Shown piece after piece: positions 55,376 through 63,857 of a DNA stretch of 64,000 nt. Both the position numbers and the translations under genes were made by a program. A model generated the notes under the pieces. It was not told the origin of the DNA, did not search any database, and saw only the letters and a list, made by a program, of their open reading frames with translations. The stretch is taken from contig JBAXWB010000023.1 in assembly GCA_037128595.1 (NCBI GenBank), positions 22,459 through 86,458 on the forward strand, written 5' to 3'. The stretch is from a bacterium. Its GTDB lineage: Bacteria; Verrucomicrobiota; Kiritimatiellia; CAIKKV01; CAITUY01. The number at the start of each line of letters is the position of its first letter. The stretch's first letter is position 1.

Positions 55376-57001
55376 ATGAGTACAGATATTATTCGATGCG
55401 AGTCGTTACTGACCGAGGCCGAAAAGGCGGAATTGGATTCATTTTGCCGGGGCCATCAAGGGGTTTCGATGCTTCCGGAATTAGCACCATTTCTCCATAA
55501 CCGGTTCGGTGTTGCGATGGAGTGTGATCCCGATGTCGTCGCCGGATTTGCATTGGACAGTTCGAATTTGCCGGGGGTAGCACAGGCGGTGAGCAGACCC
55601 GCTACGCCCCGTGAATGCGCGGTGGTGTTGCGCACCTGTTCACAGTCCGGCATTCCGGTCACGATTTCCAGCGGCAAGTCGAACCTCACCGGCAGTGCGA
55701 CGCCGGAGGGCGGGGTGGTGTTGTCCCTGTCCCGAATGATGAGTGCGGACGGAGCCGGGGGGGCGGCGGTGGTTGTTGATGCGGCTGCCAAAACCGTACG
55801 GGGTGCCGTTGGCATGATCCTGGAAGATCTGCGGCGTACGGTGCTTAAGGAAACAGGGGGAGTATTGTTTTACCCCGTCGATCCCACCAGTCGTGCCGAT
55901 GCCGCCGTGGGAGGAACCGTCGCCTGCAATGCCTCGGGGTTTATCCCCGGTCCGTCCGGAGCCACCCGCGAATGGGTGCGGGCGGTCGAATTTGTGCTTC
56001 CTGATGGCGGTTTCATCAGGGCGGAGCGCGGGCAGTATCGATCCGTTGATGGCAGGTTTGTGTTAGAGGATGGCCTTTCAAGCAGGGAGTGGCCCGTTCC
56101 CCGGTATTCCCGTCCGACCATCAAGAACGCGGGCGGTCCCTTTTCCGCATCCGATGGGGTGCTGGATCTGGTGGATTTGGTGGTCGGGAGCGAAGGGTTG
56201 TTTGGCGTGGTTACCGGTTGCACGTTCAATCTGCGGGAGAGTCCCGGGGGGAAGTTGGATCTTTTCTTTTCGCTGTCAGACGAGGCTGCGGCTCTGGCGT
56301 TTCACCGCCAGGTCATGACGCATCTCCACGGCGAGCTGGGCAGCCTCGGGGCGCTGGAATATTTCGGGGTCAACTGCGTAAAACACATGGATCACCATGA
56401 CGTGCTGTTTAAAGGCTCTGATCAGGTGGGGATCTACCTGCAGGTGCCCTTGTATGGGCGTTCAATGGAGGAGGCCGCCGAAGAGTGGATGGACGTGATT
56501 ACCGCGAGCGGGTGCGGTGCCCATGATGATGCCATCATGCTGCTTGATACGGAGCGGAACTGGACGATGTTCATGGAGTCGCGCCACTCCCTGCCGGCCA
56601 ATGCGCTGGAGGTGGCCAAGCATCGCGGCACCTTTACGATTATGACCGACACCGTCGTGCCGCCGGACCGGTTTGAGGAGTTTCTGAAATTCACCCACCG
56701 TATCCTCAATGAGGCCGGAATGGAGTATGTGGCGTTTGGTCATTTAGGGGATTGCCATCTCCATTTCACCTTGCTACCCCAGTGCGATCAGATTGAGAAG
56801 GGGGTGGCCTTGTACGATGCCATTGTCGCCAAATCGGCGGAGCTCGGGGGCGTGTATTCGGGCGAACACGGGACCGGCAAGCGCAAGCGCCGTGACTTTC
56901 TGCGGTGCTATGGGGCCGGTGCCGTGGAGGATGTCCGACGCTGCAAGGCGGTCGTGGATCCGGGCTTCGTCCTGAATCGTGGCAATGTTATCGAAATCTA
57001 A
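55376..57001 (+). CDS. FAD-linked oxidase, GlcD/D-lactate dehydrogenase type
   Basis: A 541-residue protein. ATG 55376 is used because AAAGGA precedes it; the in-frame ATG 55364 has none. The FAD-binding type-4 domain spans about residues 55-290 (AVSRPATPRECAVVLRTCSQSGIPVTISSGKSNLTGSATPEGGVVLSLSRM; AAVGGTVACNASG). The C-terminal oxidase domain carries FGHLGDCHLHFTLLP and YSGEHGTGKRKR. Members oxidise 2-hydroxy acids such as D-lactate or glycolate. It lies between the URO-D-like and MFS genes in a probable three-gene operon. Confidence 0.9.
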   Translation: MSTDIIRCESLLTEAEKAELDSFCRGHQGVSMLPELAPFLHNRFGVAMECDPDVVAGFALDSSNLPGVAQAVSRPATPRECAVVLRTCSQSGIPVTISSGKSNLTGSATPEGGVVLSLSRMMSADGAGGAAVVVDAAAKTVRGAVGMILEDLRRTVLKETGGVLFYPVDPTSRADAAVGGTVACNASGFIPGPSGATREWVRAVEFVLPDGGFIRAERGQYRSVDGRFVLEDGLSSREWPVPRYSRPTIKNAGGPFSASDGVLDLVDLVVGSEGLFGVVTGCTFNLRESPGGKLDLFFSLSDEAAALAFHRQVMTHLHGELGSLGALEYFGVNCVKHMDHHDVLFKGSDQVGIYLQVPLYGRSMEEAAEEWMDVITASGCGAHDDAIMLLDTERNWTMFMESRHSLPANALEVAKHRGTFTIMTDTVVPPDRFEEFLKFTHRILNEAGMEYVAFGHLGDCHLHFTLLPQCDQIEKGVALYDAIVAKSAELGGVYSGEHGTGKRKRRDFLRCYGAGAVEDVRRCKAVVDPGFVLNRGNVIEI

Positions 57002-57046
57002 CAGCGGTAGCCGCATAGATTGTAGACTGTTAGTAAAGGTTTTTTT

Positions 57047-59008
57047 ATGACAACCTCCGACTCAGCGGCCGGCACGACTCAGCCACGTCACCTCTATGAA
57101 TGTGGGACGCTGACCTACACCAAGGCCGCCCTGGCCGCGCTTTTCGCCTGGCTGCTCTGGGGGGATTTCTGTCTGCGCCTCATGGAGGCGGTTGTGCCGA
57201 GTGTGCTGCCGCTGAAGTTGAAGGCGCTGGGATGTCCGAACTGGGTGATGGGGGTGATCTTGTCGGCGATCCCCGGCGTCCTGAACATGACCATCTGTCC
57301 ATGGGTCAGTTTCAGAAGCGACCGCACGCGTAGCCGTTGGGGCCGGCGCATTCCGTTTATTGTCGGGACCCTGCCGTTTCTCTGCGTGTTCCTGGGCCTG
57401 CTCGGCTGGAGTGAGGAAATCTCGGCGCTGTTGCAACGCCATCTGCCGGGACTAAGGGGGGTGGCACCGGCGACGGTAACTGTTGGCCTGATCGCCCTCT
57501 TCATGGCGCTGTTCGAATTCTTCAACATGTTTGTCAATTCGGTCTTTTGGTACCTGTTCAATGACGTGGTGCCACGCCCCTTCATCGGACGCTTCATCGG
57601 CATGTTGCGCATTGTCAGCACGTTGGCGAGCATGGTGTACAACTACTTTGTATTCCGGTATGCCGAATCGCACATGCGGGAGATCTTCCTGGGGGCTGCT
57701 CTGCTCTATTTCGTCGGGTTCGGCCTGATGTGCTGGCGGGTTAAGGAGGGCGAATATCCACCGCTGGAGGCGGAAACGGAGCGGCAAAGCAAGGGGCTGG
57801 GGGGAGTCCGGACCTTTATGCGGGAGTGCTTCACGCACCGCTTCTACTGGCTGATCTTCCTGGCCACGGGCTGCGCGGCGGCCGGTGGCGCCATCGGGCC
57901 TTTCAATATCTTTTTCTCCCGTGAAATGGGGCTATCCCTGGATCAGATCGGTAAAATCACTGCCATCCAGGGTGGCGCGGCACTGGTGGCGATGTACTTC
58001 ACCGCGGTTTTTGTGGACCGCTGGCATCCCGTCCGCATCAGCGCGTATCTGTCGGTGTTTACTTTTGTCGCCGGCTGGATGAGTTGGGTCTGGATTTTCG
58101 TGAGTCTGCCCGGAGCGCTTTTCTTCTGGTTCAACCTGGCGGCGGGCCTGATCGCCACGTTCCAGGGGACCTTAAGTGCCGCGGCGTCCTTCCCGCGGGA
58201 GATGCGGCTCTTTCCTCAGTCCCGCTTCGGCCAGTTCTGTTCAGCGCAGGCCATGTTCCGCTCCCTCTGCACGATTATTGCGGGTATGCTGGCGGGCGCG
58301 TTCATTGACCTGGTCCGGTATTTCTGCCATGGCTCAGACTTCGCCTACCGGTTCAACTTCATCTGGTCCATGATTTTCTCGACAGGCGCCATGATCCTGA
58401 CCGTCATGATTTACCGGCGCTGGCACCAGATGGGCGGGGATGCGCACTTCCATCCCCCCGCGCCCTGGAGTCCCCAGGGAACCGAGGAACAACCGGTTAC
58501 CGCGACCATCGGACCGCAGACACGCTGGCTCAATCTGGCTATTTACGTGTTCGATGCGCTGATGATTCTCTCGGCCCTGGGCATCCCGCTCATGATGGTC
58601 TGGATGCGTCAACAGCAGGCCTTCCTGGCTTATAAATGGTTTGGGGGCGCGCTGCTGCCGCTGGCGGTGCTGACCTATGGGTGGTGGCTGGTGCTCCGCA
58701 GGAGGATCCGCCGCGACATGGCGCTGGCGCGTCGGGGCGAGCAACCCCTCAACGGCATTCCGCACCACGGGATGATCATTGTGGCGGGCACAAAATTCCT
58801 GCTCGCGCTCATCTTGTGGGCGGTCCAGGTGGTGATGATGGTTAACCGGGACATGCAAATGGCTGCGATTGTCTTTGGCATCGCCAATGTGGCCACGAAC
58901 CTCATGCTGGTTGGCGCCGTTCAACTCATGTGCCGGGTGGAACGTGGCTATTCCACGACCATCGATGTCAAGCTGGCAGAGGTGAACGCGCAGGTATTGA
59001 CCCGTTAG
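57047..59008 (+). CDS. MFS transporter with extra C-terminal membrane domain
   Basis: A 653-residue membrane protein. The first approximately 450 residues have about 12 segments with the SDRTRSRWGRRIPFIVGT loop of GPH/MFS sugar carriers. After a hydrophilic linker (HFHPPAPWSPQGTEEQP) an added region of about 170 residues has roughly four further helices (LAIYVFDALMILSALGIPLMMV; FLLALILWAVQVVMMV). Standard MFS carriers are 400-480 residues. Substrate is unknown; operon context suggests a hydroxy acid or methylated sugar acid. Confidence 0.87.
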   Translation: MTTSDSAAGTTQPRHLYECGTLTYTKAALAALFAWLLWGDFCLRLMEAVVPSVLPLKLKALGCPNWVMGVILSAIPGVLNMTICPWVSFRSDRTRSRWGRRIPFIVGTLPFLCVFLGLLGWSEEISALLQRHLPGLRGVAPATVTVGLIALFMALFEFFNMFVNSVFWYLFNDVVPRPFIGRFIGMLRIVSTLASMVYNYFVFRYAESHMREIFLGAALLYFVGFGLMCWRVKEGEYPPLEAETERQSKGLGGVRTFMRECFTHRFYWLIFLATGCAAAGGAIGPFNIFFSREMGLSLDQIGKITAIQGGAALVAMYFTAVFVDRWHPVRISAYLSVFTFVAGWMSWVWIFVSLPGALFFWFNLAAGLIATFQGTLSAAASFPREMRLFPQSRFGQFCSAQAMFRSLCTIIAGMLAGAFIDLVRYFCHGSDFAYRFNFIWSMIFSTGAMILTVMIYRRWHQMGGDAHFHPPAPWSPQGTEEQPVTATIGPQTRWLNLAIYVFDALMILSALGIPLMMVWMRQQQAFLAYKWFGGALLPLAVLTYGWWLVLRRRIRRDMALARRGEQPLNGIPHHGMIIVAGTKFLLALILWAVQVVMMVNRDMQMAAIVFGIANVATNLMLVGAVQLMCRVERGYSTTIDVKLAEVNAQVLTR

Positions 59009-59051
59009 GGGAAAGCGGGGGGGCAGTCTGGAGAGCGGAGCACCTGTAGTA

Positions 59052-59068
59052 ACCGCCGTGTCGGCGGT
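59052..59068. repeat. Short GC-rich hairpin (REP-like)
   Basis: ACCGCCG-tgt-CGGCGGT, flanked by outer GTAG and CTAC. There is no T-run, so a repeat element is more likely than a terminator. Confidence 0.5.
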
Positions 59069-59143
59069 AGTAGGCTACCCCCTCAAAACGCGAGGGCGCT
59101 GAAAGCACAAGGAAAAGGGCCGTAGCAAAACGGAATAGACCTA

Positions 59144-59185
59144 TTGACTTTATTACTGAAAATCCTATATTTACTAAAAAGTAAA
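59144..59185 (+). promoter_or_regulatory. Sigma70-type promoter and overlapping operator, TA module 2
   Basis: TTGACT (59144-59149), a 16-base spacer and TATATT (59166-59171) are near consensus. The palindrome TTTACTAAAAAGTAAA (59170-59185) overlaps the -10 edge and transcription start, a position suited to repression by the antitoxin. Confidence 0.75.
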
Positions 59186-59198
59186 CAATGAGGTTACA

Positions 59199-60239
59199 GT
59201 GAATAAAGAAGTTGTCACATCTGAGCAAGAACTGATCCGTAATGCTCGTAAGATACTGGAAGATAACTCTTTAGGAACGTTCAGAGTCGCTGAATATCAA
59301 GGTTCAGAACTTTTTGATCTTGCCTTCACATTTTCGTTCGGTGGAGTGGAGTCCGAGTTTCTCGCCGACTGTCAACTGCGCCCGACAGTGAAGGATGTCG
59401 CTTATCTGGCCGCTCGGGTCCTGACTCCGGGAATAACCCCACTTCTCGTGACTGTGAAACTGACGCCATCCCTGATTGAGGAGTGTAAGAAACAAGGCGT
59501 CAGTTGTTTGGATCTGAATGGTCGCATCTGGATTTCGGCCAAGGGGATTGCAATCGAGAAGGATGTGCCGCCCCGCAACAAATATTACGTCCTTCCGGAA
59601 CCGCCCGTGAGCTTTTTTTCACTCAAATCATCCCGGGTTGCGCGCGCGCTGTTGAGCTTTCCTGATCGCACATGGAAACAAGCCGACATTGCGGAATTAA
59701 CCAAACTCAGCAAAGGGCTTGTGTCCCGTCTCCTCAATCACGCCACCGAACAGGGGTGGGTGGATGACAAACGCGGTGCCTGGAGTCTGCTCAACCGGGA
59801 GGCCTTGTTGACGGCATGGGAAGCCGCTGATGATTTCCATAAACGCGTGTCGGTGCAGCAATATTCGCTTCTGGAACCCAACTTGCGCGTGATTGCCAAG
59901 CATTTGTTGCAGGAGTTTTCCGGTGACATAGCCTTCACTCAGTGGTTTGCCGCCAGCTTGCGATTCCCATACACAGAGTGTTCCATCATTTCCCTGTACC
60001 GCAGGCAATTCCCGTCGGAAGCCGACCTCAAGCGTCTGGGCCTTCGCGAGGTATCCGATGGCGGGAAGGTTTGGATTCTCACCCCGCGCGATCCCGGTGT
60101 CTTTCAAACCGTGCAACGGGTTGACGATTTCCCGCTCGTCTGCGATGCTCAGATCTACTTGGATCTCATCCGTGCCGGCCTCCGGGGCGATGATCAAGCC
60201 AAGGCGCTTCGTGGCTGGAAAGGGTTCTGTAAATCATGA
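59199..60239 (+). CDS. AbiEi-like winged-helix antitoxin, TA module 2
   Basis: A 346-residue protein. The N-terminal alpha/beta domain (ESEFLADCQLRPTVKDVAYLAARV...GVSCLDLNGRIWI, about 45-110) is restriction-enzyme-like, as in several AbiEi relatives. A winged helix follows (TWKQADIAELTKLSKGLVSRLLNHATEQGWVDDKRGAW, about 160-197). It overlaps the toxin gene by ATGA. It shares design but little sequence with module 1, so the two modules were acquired independently or are very old. Confidence 0.8.
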   Translation: MNKEVVTSEQELIRNARKILEDNSLGTFRVAEYQGSELFDLAFTFSFGGVESEFLADCQLRPTVKDVAYLAARVLTPGITPLLVTVKLTPSLIEECKKQGVSCLDLNGRIWISAKGIAIEKDVPPRNKYYVLPEPPVSFFSLKSSRVARALLSFPDRTWKQADIAELTKLSKGLVSRLLNHATEQGWVDDKRGAWSLLNREALLTAWEAADDFHKRVSVQQYSLLEPNLRVIAKHLLQEFSGDIAFTQWFAASLRFPYTECSIISLYRRQFPSEADLKRLGLREVSDGGKVWILTPRDPGVFQTVQRVDDFPLVCDAQIYLDLIRAGLRGDDQAKALRGWKGFCKS

Positions 60240-61069
60240 AATACGCACACTACAACCAGTATTCCGCAGAGGATACAATACGAGCAGAGGCTGCCTTGCT
60301 GACCGTTTGGGCGGTTCTGCAGGATTTTCGAGAGGATCTTGTTCTGGTTGGCGGTCTGGTGCCCCGGTACATCTGCCATCCATCGGACGGAGACCTACCG
60401 CCAATCACAATGGATGTTGATGTGGGCGTGGCCCTGGGGCTCAGCAGCGGGATGTACGACACCACCACAACAAGGCTGGGTGGGGCTGGCTTCGAATGGA
60501 AAGAGAAACGATTCCAGAAGCAATTTGGATCCACCATTCTCTACCTTGATCTTCTGACGGACCGGCCAACCTCCCAATCGCCTGACACCGCCATGGTTGA
60601 CGATGTGCCAGTGAGTGCAGTCTATGGACTCCAGCGGGCTTTGGAGGTGTTCCGTGAGATTGAGATCGAAGGCCGTGACCTGTATAACGCAAAGGTCAAG
60701 GAGCGGGTCAAAGTGTGTGAGATTGGTCCGTTCATTTGTCTCAAATTGCTGGCCTACGGGAATCGGCACCAGAGCAAGGATGTTTTTGATTTAGTCCGTG
60801 TCATTCGGGATTACAATGGCGGTGATGCCAAGACCGTCGCCCGCCTGTTTCACGCCGAAAAAGGCCGCAACCTTGCCTACGACGTTGCCATCGAGGTGCT
60901 GGCAGGCCATTTCGCCACGTTTGAATCCAAAGGACCGGCGCAATATGCGGATTTCTGCACACAAGGTGCCCGTTCCGTATCAGAAGAGGATCGGCACATC
61001 TACCTGCGCCATGCCAATGAAGCCCTGGATGCTGCGCAACTTCTTCTTAGTTCAGGCCCAAATGGGTGA
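60236..61069 (+). CDS. AbiEii-like nucleotidyltransferase toxin, TA module 2
   Basis: A 277-residue protein. LVLVGGLVPRYI (Gly39-Gly40) and ITMDVDVGVAL (Asp60, Asp62) form the nucleotidyltransferase signature, with a third Asp in TILYLDLLTD. The C-terminal half is helical (DVFDLVRVIRDYNGGDAKTV). The start lies in the ATGA overlap with the antitoxin gene. Activity on tRNA ends or proteins is the family expectation; not shown here. Confidence 0.85.
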   Translation: MKYAHYNQYSAEDTIRAEAALLTVWAVLQDFREDLVLVGGLVPRYICHPSDGDLPPITMDVDVGVALGLSSGMYDTTTTRLGGAGFEWKEKRFQKQFGSTILYLDLLTDRPTSQSPDTAMVDDVPVSAVYGLQRALEVFREIEIEGRDLYNAKVKERVKVCEIGPFICLKLLAYGNRHQSKDVFDLVRVIRDYNGGDAKTVARLFHAEKGRNLAYDVAIEVLAGHFATFESKGPAQYADFCTQGARSVSEEDRHIYLRHANEALDAAQLLLSSGPNG

Positions 61070-61121
61070 GGGTCATCCTGCTACGGGTCACCCACTCACC
61101 CCTTCGGCACACCCGCTCTCC

Positions 61122-61149
61122 AAAGGTTCGAATCCTTATCCCACCACCA
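61122..61149 (+). pseudogene. tRNA 3'-end remnant (possible att site)
   Basis: The sequence fits a T-arm (AAAGG-TTCGAAT-CCTTA, one stem mismatch), a 7-base acceptor strand TCCCACC, A73 and CCA. No D-arm, intact anticodon arm or 5' acceptor strand lies upstream. Such remnants mark the distal end of elements integrated in a tRNA gene. Confidence 0.45.
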
Positions 61150-61203
61150 GCCTTCGCGCGCAGCGCAGCAAGGATAGTTGCCTCAAGAATCTTCTTGCGG
61201 GCA

Positions 61204-61221
61204 TGTAGCGTATAAGCTACA
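61204..61221 (+). promoter_or_regulatory. Operator-like inverted repeat upstream of HigB-like gene
   Basis: TGTAGC-GTATAA-GCTACA is a perfect inverted repeat ending 9 bases before the toxin start, where HigA-type autorepressors bind. GTATAA could also be read as a -10 element. Confidence 0.65.
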
Positions 61222-61230
61222 TTTGCACTA

Positions 61231-61560
61231 ATGAAAGAGCGGGAACTCCGAGAATATCTGACAGAGACGGGGCAAAACCCCTTTCGAGAATGGCTTCACT
61301 CCCTGCGGGATATGCAGGGGCGTGCGCGGATTCGCGTCAGACTTAATCGGGTTCGTCTCGGCAACCTCGGAGACTGCAAGGCAGTGGGCGAGGGTGTCAT
61401 GGAGTTTCGTCTGGATTTCGGGCCGGGTTACCGGGTGTATTATGGCCAGGCAGGTGACACTCTGGTTATTCTGCTGTGTGGGGGTGATAAACGAACCCAA
61501 TCGCGGGACATCGCGACAGCGAAACAATATTGGCAATCTTATAAACGGAGGACATCATGA
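61231..61560 (+). CDS. RelE/HigB-type toxin (addiction module killer protein)
   Basis: A 109-residue protein: EYLTETGQNPFREWLHSLRD, ARIRVRLNRVRLGNLGDCKAVGEGVMEFRLDFGPGYRVYYGQ, and LCGGDKRTQSRDIATAKQYW. This order is typical of the Gp49-like RelE subfamily, ribosome-dependent or mRNA-cleaving toxins. The toxin precedes the antitoxin, as in higBA, with an ATGA overlap. Confidence 0.92.
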   Translation: MKERELREYLTETGQNPFREWLHSLRDMQGRARIRVRLNRVRLGNLGDCKAVGEGVMEFRLDFGPGYRVYYGQAGDTLVILLCGGDKRTQSRDIATAKQYWQSYKRRTS

Positions 61561-61925
61561 GTAAAACTACCACCAGTTATCGCGAGGGGCTGATGAAGGA
61601 CCTTGCCGACCCTGAAGAGGCGGCCGCTTATCTCAATGCTGCACTCGAAGAGGGGTCTCAAGAGGTTTTTCTGATGGCCCTTCGTGACATTGCAGACGCC
61701 AAGGGCATGGCCCGGCTTTCCAAGAAGGCACACCTGAATCGCGTGAGCCTTTATCGTATGCTTTCAGGAAAGGGCAATCCCCAGCTTTCCAGTCTCGCAA
61801 CTATCCTGAAAAACATCGGCCTTCGACTTGCCGTAGAGGTGAGAGAGCCTAAATCGCCGGCCATCTCACACCCGCCACTGCTGGTAGCCAGAACCCGCCG
61901 CATGGCCTGTGGCCTGCCGATTTGA
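61557..61925 (+). CDS. HigA-like antitoxin (addiction module antidote)
   Basis: A 122-residue protein. EEAAAYLNAALEEGSQEVFLMALRDIADAKGMARLSKKAHLNRVSLYRMLSGKGNPQLSSLATILKNIGLRL is the antidote-family pattern with an Xre-like HTH (about 55-95). It neutralises the preceding toxin and should repress at the TGTAGC palindrome. The last approximately 22 residues (PPLLVARTRRMACGLPI) exceed the usual family length and may reflect a lost original stop. Confidence 0.9.
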   Translation: MSKTTTSYREGLMKDLADPEEAAAYLNAALEEGSQEVFLMALRDIADAKGMARLSKKAHLNRVSLYRMLSGKGNPQLSSLATILKNIGLRLAVEVREPKSPAISHPPLLVARTRRMACGLPI

Positions 61926-62101
61926 GGCTACGGGCATGAGAGTGCCATTGGTAAGCAACGGCGCCTGCTCTCCGCCCGCATGGCGATGGCTCCAGCCTTG
62001 GCCAAGCAATATAAGGATTTTCAGAAAGGGCTGCTTTCTAGTTTCTAGGTCTGACCCGAATGGCGATCCGTCATCACGGCATCCGCTCCCGGAACCCCCG
62101 G

Positions 62102-62133
62102 AAGGCCCCCACGCACATACATGCGGGCCTTTT
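62102..62133 (+). terminator. Rho-independent terminator
   Basis: AAGGCCC (62102-62108) pairs with GGGCCTT (62125-62131) across a 16-base loop and runs into TTTT. It lies beyond the HigBA-like pair. Confidence 0.6.
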
Positions 62134-62206
62134 ATCTTCGCCCACCGTCCTCCATCCATAGCCAATAACTGCGGCGAAGCCGCGCCATCAACCATCGCTC
62201 TATGTA

Positions 62207-62229
62207 ATGCATAACCCATTTAGCATTGG
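62207..62229. repeat. 23-base direct repeat, copy at 3' side of LacI-like gene
   Basis: It begins ATGCATAACC and ends AGCATTGG and is identical to 63325-63347. The two copies bracket the LacI-like gene. Confidence 0.9.
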
Positions 62230-62240
62230 CAATATTAAGT

Positions 62241-63326
62241 TTACTGGGCTGGTTCGTCAGGTGTCTTCGGTTCAGTCGTCGGCTCTTCAGGGACCGGCTC
62301 AACCACCGCCACGGCCGGCGGCGTGACAGGCATCTCCACCATGACCGGTTCCGCCACCACCACCGGCTCAACCGGCGCCATGACCGGAATGCTCGGTTCA
62401 ACCGGCGTCACGACCGGCGGCGTGATAGGTATCTCCACCATGACCGGTTCCGCCACCACCACCGGCTCAACCGGCGTCTCGACTGGCGGCGTGACAGGCA
62501 TCTCCACCGCGACCGGTTCGATCACCACCACCGGCTCGACCGGCGTCACGACCGGAATGCTCGGCTCAACCACCGCCACGACTGGCGGCGTGACAGGCAC
62601 CTCCGCCACGACCGGTTCAATCACCACCACCGGTTCAACCGGCGTCACGATCGGAATCACGGGCTCAATCGGCGCCACGACTGGCGGCGTGATAGGTATC
62701 TCCACCATGACCGGTTTCGTCACCACTACTGGCTCAACCGGCGCCACGACCGGAATGACTGGCTCAGCCACCGTCACGACCGGCGTTGGAACAGGTGTCT
62801 TCCCATCACTGCTCACTGGCGACTGCCCACTGCTCGCTGAAATCCCCCCACTGCTCACTGGCGTCCCTCCGGCCAATTCCGTTACCGGTACCGTGCTTAC
62901 GGAAGCCGTGACCGCGTATACCGTCGGGCAGCAAATGAAACTCACGAAGCGATCCTGAATCAGCGACAAGACCCGGGCCCTTGCGGCGGTGGGATCAGGC
63001 GGGAGAGTGACCACCACCAAGCGACATCCCTCCAGGGAAACGCTGGCGGCGCGCTCAGGGATCAAGGCCAGTATACTGGCGGGACTTGCTCCCGAGAGGA
63101 GTAGCCCCACCATTTTGGGCGGCACCCCGGTGGCCGGATCAAGCAGCGGCACCGGCATGGTCGACTGCTTCTGGTAACCCAGTTCCTTGGCGACGGCACG
63201 AATCCGGCTCTGCGTATCCCGGCAGATCCGCCCCTTGTCACCCTTGCCATTCAACACAATCGAGACTGTTGTTTTGGTGACTCCAGCAATCCGTGCAATA
63301 TCAGAAAGAGAAGGTTTGTTGTCCAT
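62241..63326 (-). CDS. LacI-type HTH protein with truncated sensor and repetitive Pro/Val/Glu tail
   Basis: A 361-residue protein from ATG 63326. Residues 5-52 are a canonical LacI headpiece ([24 protein letters not shown]). Residues 71-154 match only the first lobe of the periplasmic-binding-like sensor ([49 protein letters not shown]). The rest of the sensor and dimer domain is missing. Residues 177-361 are a low-complexity tail built of a 33-residue unit ending VE(M/I)P(V/I)TPPV. No membrane segment is present. The tail could be an extended scaffold or the result of repeat expansion in a decaying gene; the intact frame argues for selection. Confidence 0.75.
   Translation of the reverse strand: MDNKPSLSDIARIAGVTKTTVSIVLNGKGDKGRICRDTQSRIRAVAKELGYQKQSTMPVPLLDPATGVPPKMVGLLLSGASPASILALIPERAASVSLEGCRLVVVTLPPDPTAARARVLSLIQDRFVSFICCPTVYAVTASVSTVPVTELAGGTPVSSGGISASSGQSPVSSDGKTPVPTPVVTVAEPVIPVVAPVEPVVVTKPVMVEIPITPPVVAPIEPVIPIVTPVEPVVVIEPVVAEVPVTPPVVAVVEPSIPVVTPVEPVVVIEPVAVEMPVTPPVETPVEPVVVAEPVMVEIPITPPVVTPVEPSIPVMAPVEPVVVAEPVMVEMPVTPPAVAVVEPVPEEPTTEPKTPDEPAQ
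62310..62786 (-). repeat. 99-bp tandem repeats encoding the tail
   Basis: Units cover residues 181-217, 218-250, 251-283, 284-306 (10 codons shorter) and 307-339 of the LacI-like protein. The core is PVEPVVV(I/A)EPV. Because units are multiples of three, other frames also stay open here, which explains overlapping spurious ORFs. Confidence 0.9.
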
Positions 63327-63347
63327 GCATAACCCATTTAGCATTGG
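63325..63347. repeat. 23-base direct repeat, copy at start of LacI-like gene
   Basis: It overlaps the first two bases of the start codon and the 5' leader of the LacI-like gene and is identical to 62207-62229. It contains an imperfect dyad (TGCTAA / TTATGCA read on the minus strand). Confidence 0.9.
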
Positions 63348-63442
63348 ATATTAATGAAGTCAAGCGGCTGCTTCTTCCTGGATAAATTATCTGATCCCTT
63401 GGCCCATCTGGATGGCCAATCACTGATGAACTAGGAACCGCT

Positions 63443-63857
63443 ATGAGCCATTGCCCGCGCCGTGATTGAGTTGCGCGAACTTGGCGTGCAGATCAGCGCA
63501 GAGCGTGAGGCGCAACTCCGGCAGAGCGCAATTAGTGTATCCGTAGTTCATAAGAAAGGGGGAACGCCGCGTGATTTGAGTGATTCCGATGATACGTTTG
63601 CCTTTATCGATGGCTATACACCGGGCGGCTTCCCATATGGTGTAACGTGGGAAGAACTGGGTGAGACGCATCCTCAGGTGTTAGGAGGTTGTTGCCTCGT
63701 ACCACCCTCCTACCGCATGAACGTTATGCGTGCCCCTCCGGGTCGCAATAATATTCAACGGGTTAGCGCGATAGTATGGTGGGAGCCTGCCGTTCAACGT
63801 TGGCGGAAATTCGGGAAGTGCTGCGGTATAAACGATATTTCAGCCACATCCATTTAA
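63443..63857 (+). pseudogene. Small conserved hypothetical gene, frameshifted
   Basis: From about 63447 the frame reads AIARAVIELRELGVQIS, then DDTFAFIDGYTPGGFPYGVTWEEL, a pattern like a common short bacterial family of unknown function. ATG at 63443 fits as the start only if one base is removed; as written the next codon in frame is disrupted by TGA at 63444-63446. The conserved part ends near residue 75, and the remaining approximately 60 codons look unrelated. A start at GTG 63462 is an alternative. Confidence 0.5.

Larger units (their letters stand above)
61926..62240. other. 315-base intergenic region
   Basis: It contains a rho-independent terminator (62102-62133) and one copy of a 23-base direct repeat (62207-62229). 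No gene is supported. Confidence 0.6.

Noticed and set aside
59052..59068. Rho-independent terminator of the MFS gene
   Set aside because: The hairpin has no following T-run; kept only as a repeat-like hairpin.
61070..61149. A complete tRNA gene ending at 61149
   Set aside because: Only the T-arm and 3' acceptor fit; no 5' acceptor strand GGTGGGA, D-arm or anticodon stem is present.
62226..62958. Two long + strand ORFs (His/Arg-rich and Thr/Ser/Gly-rich) over the repeat region
   Set aside because: They are frame shadows of the 99-bp in-frame repeats; only the minus frame joins a genuine LacI headpiece.
63680..63790. Integron attC site near the window end
   Set aside because: Short inverted motifs occur, but RYYYAAC and GTTRRRY core boxes are not found.
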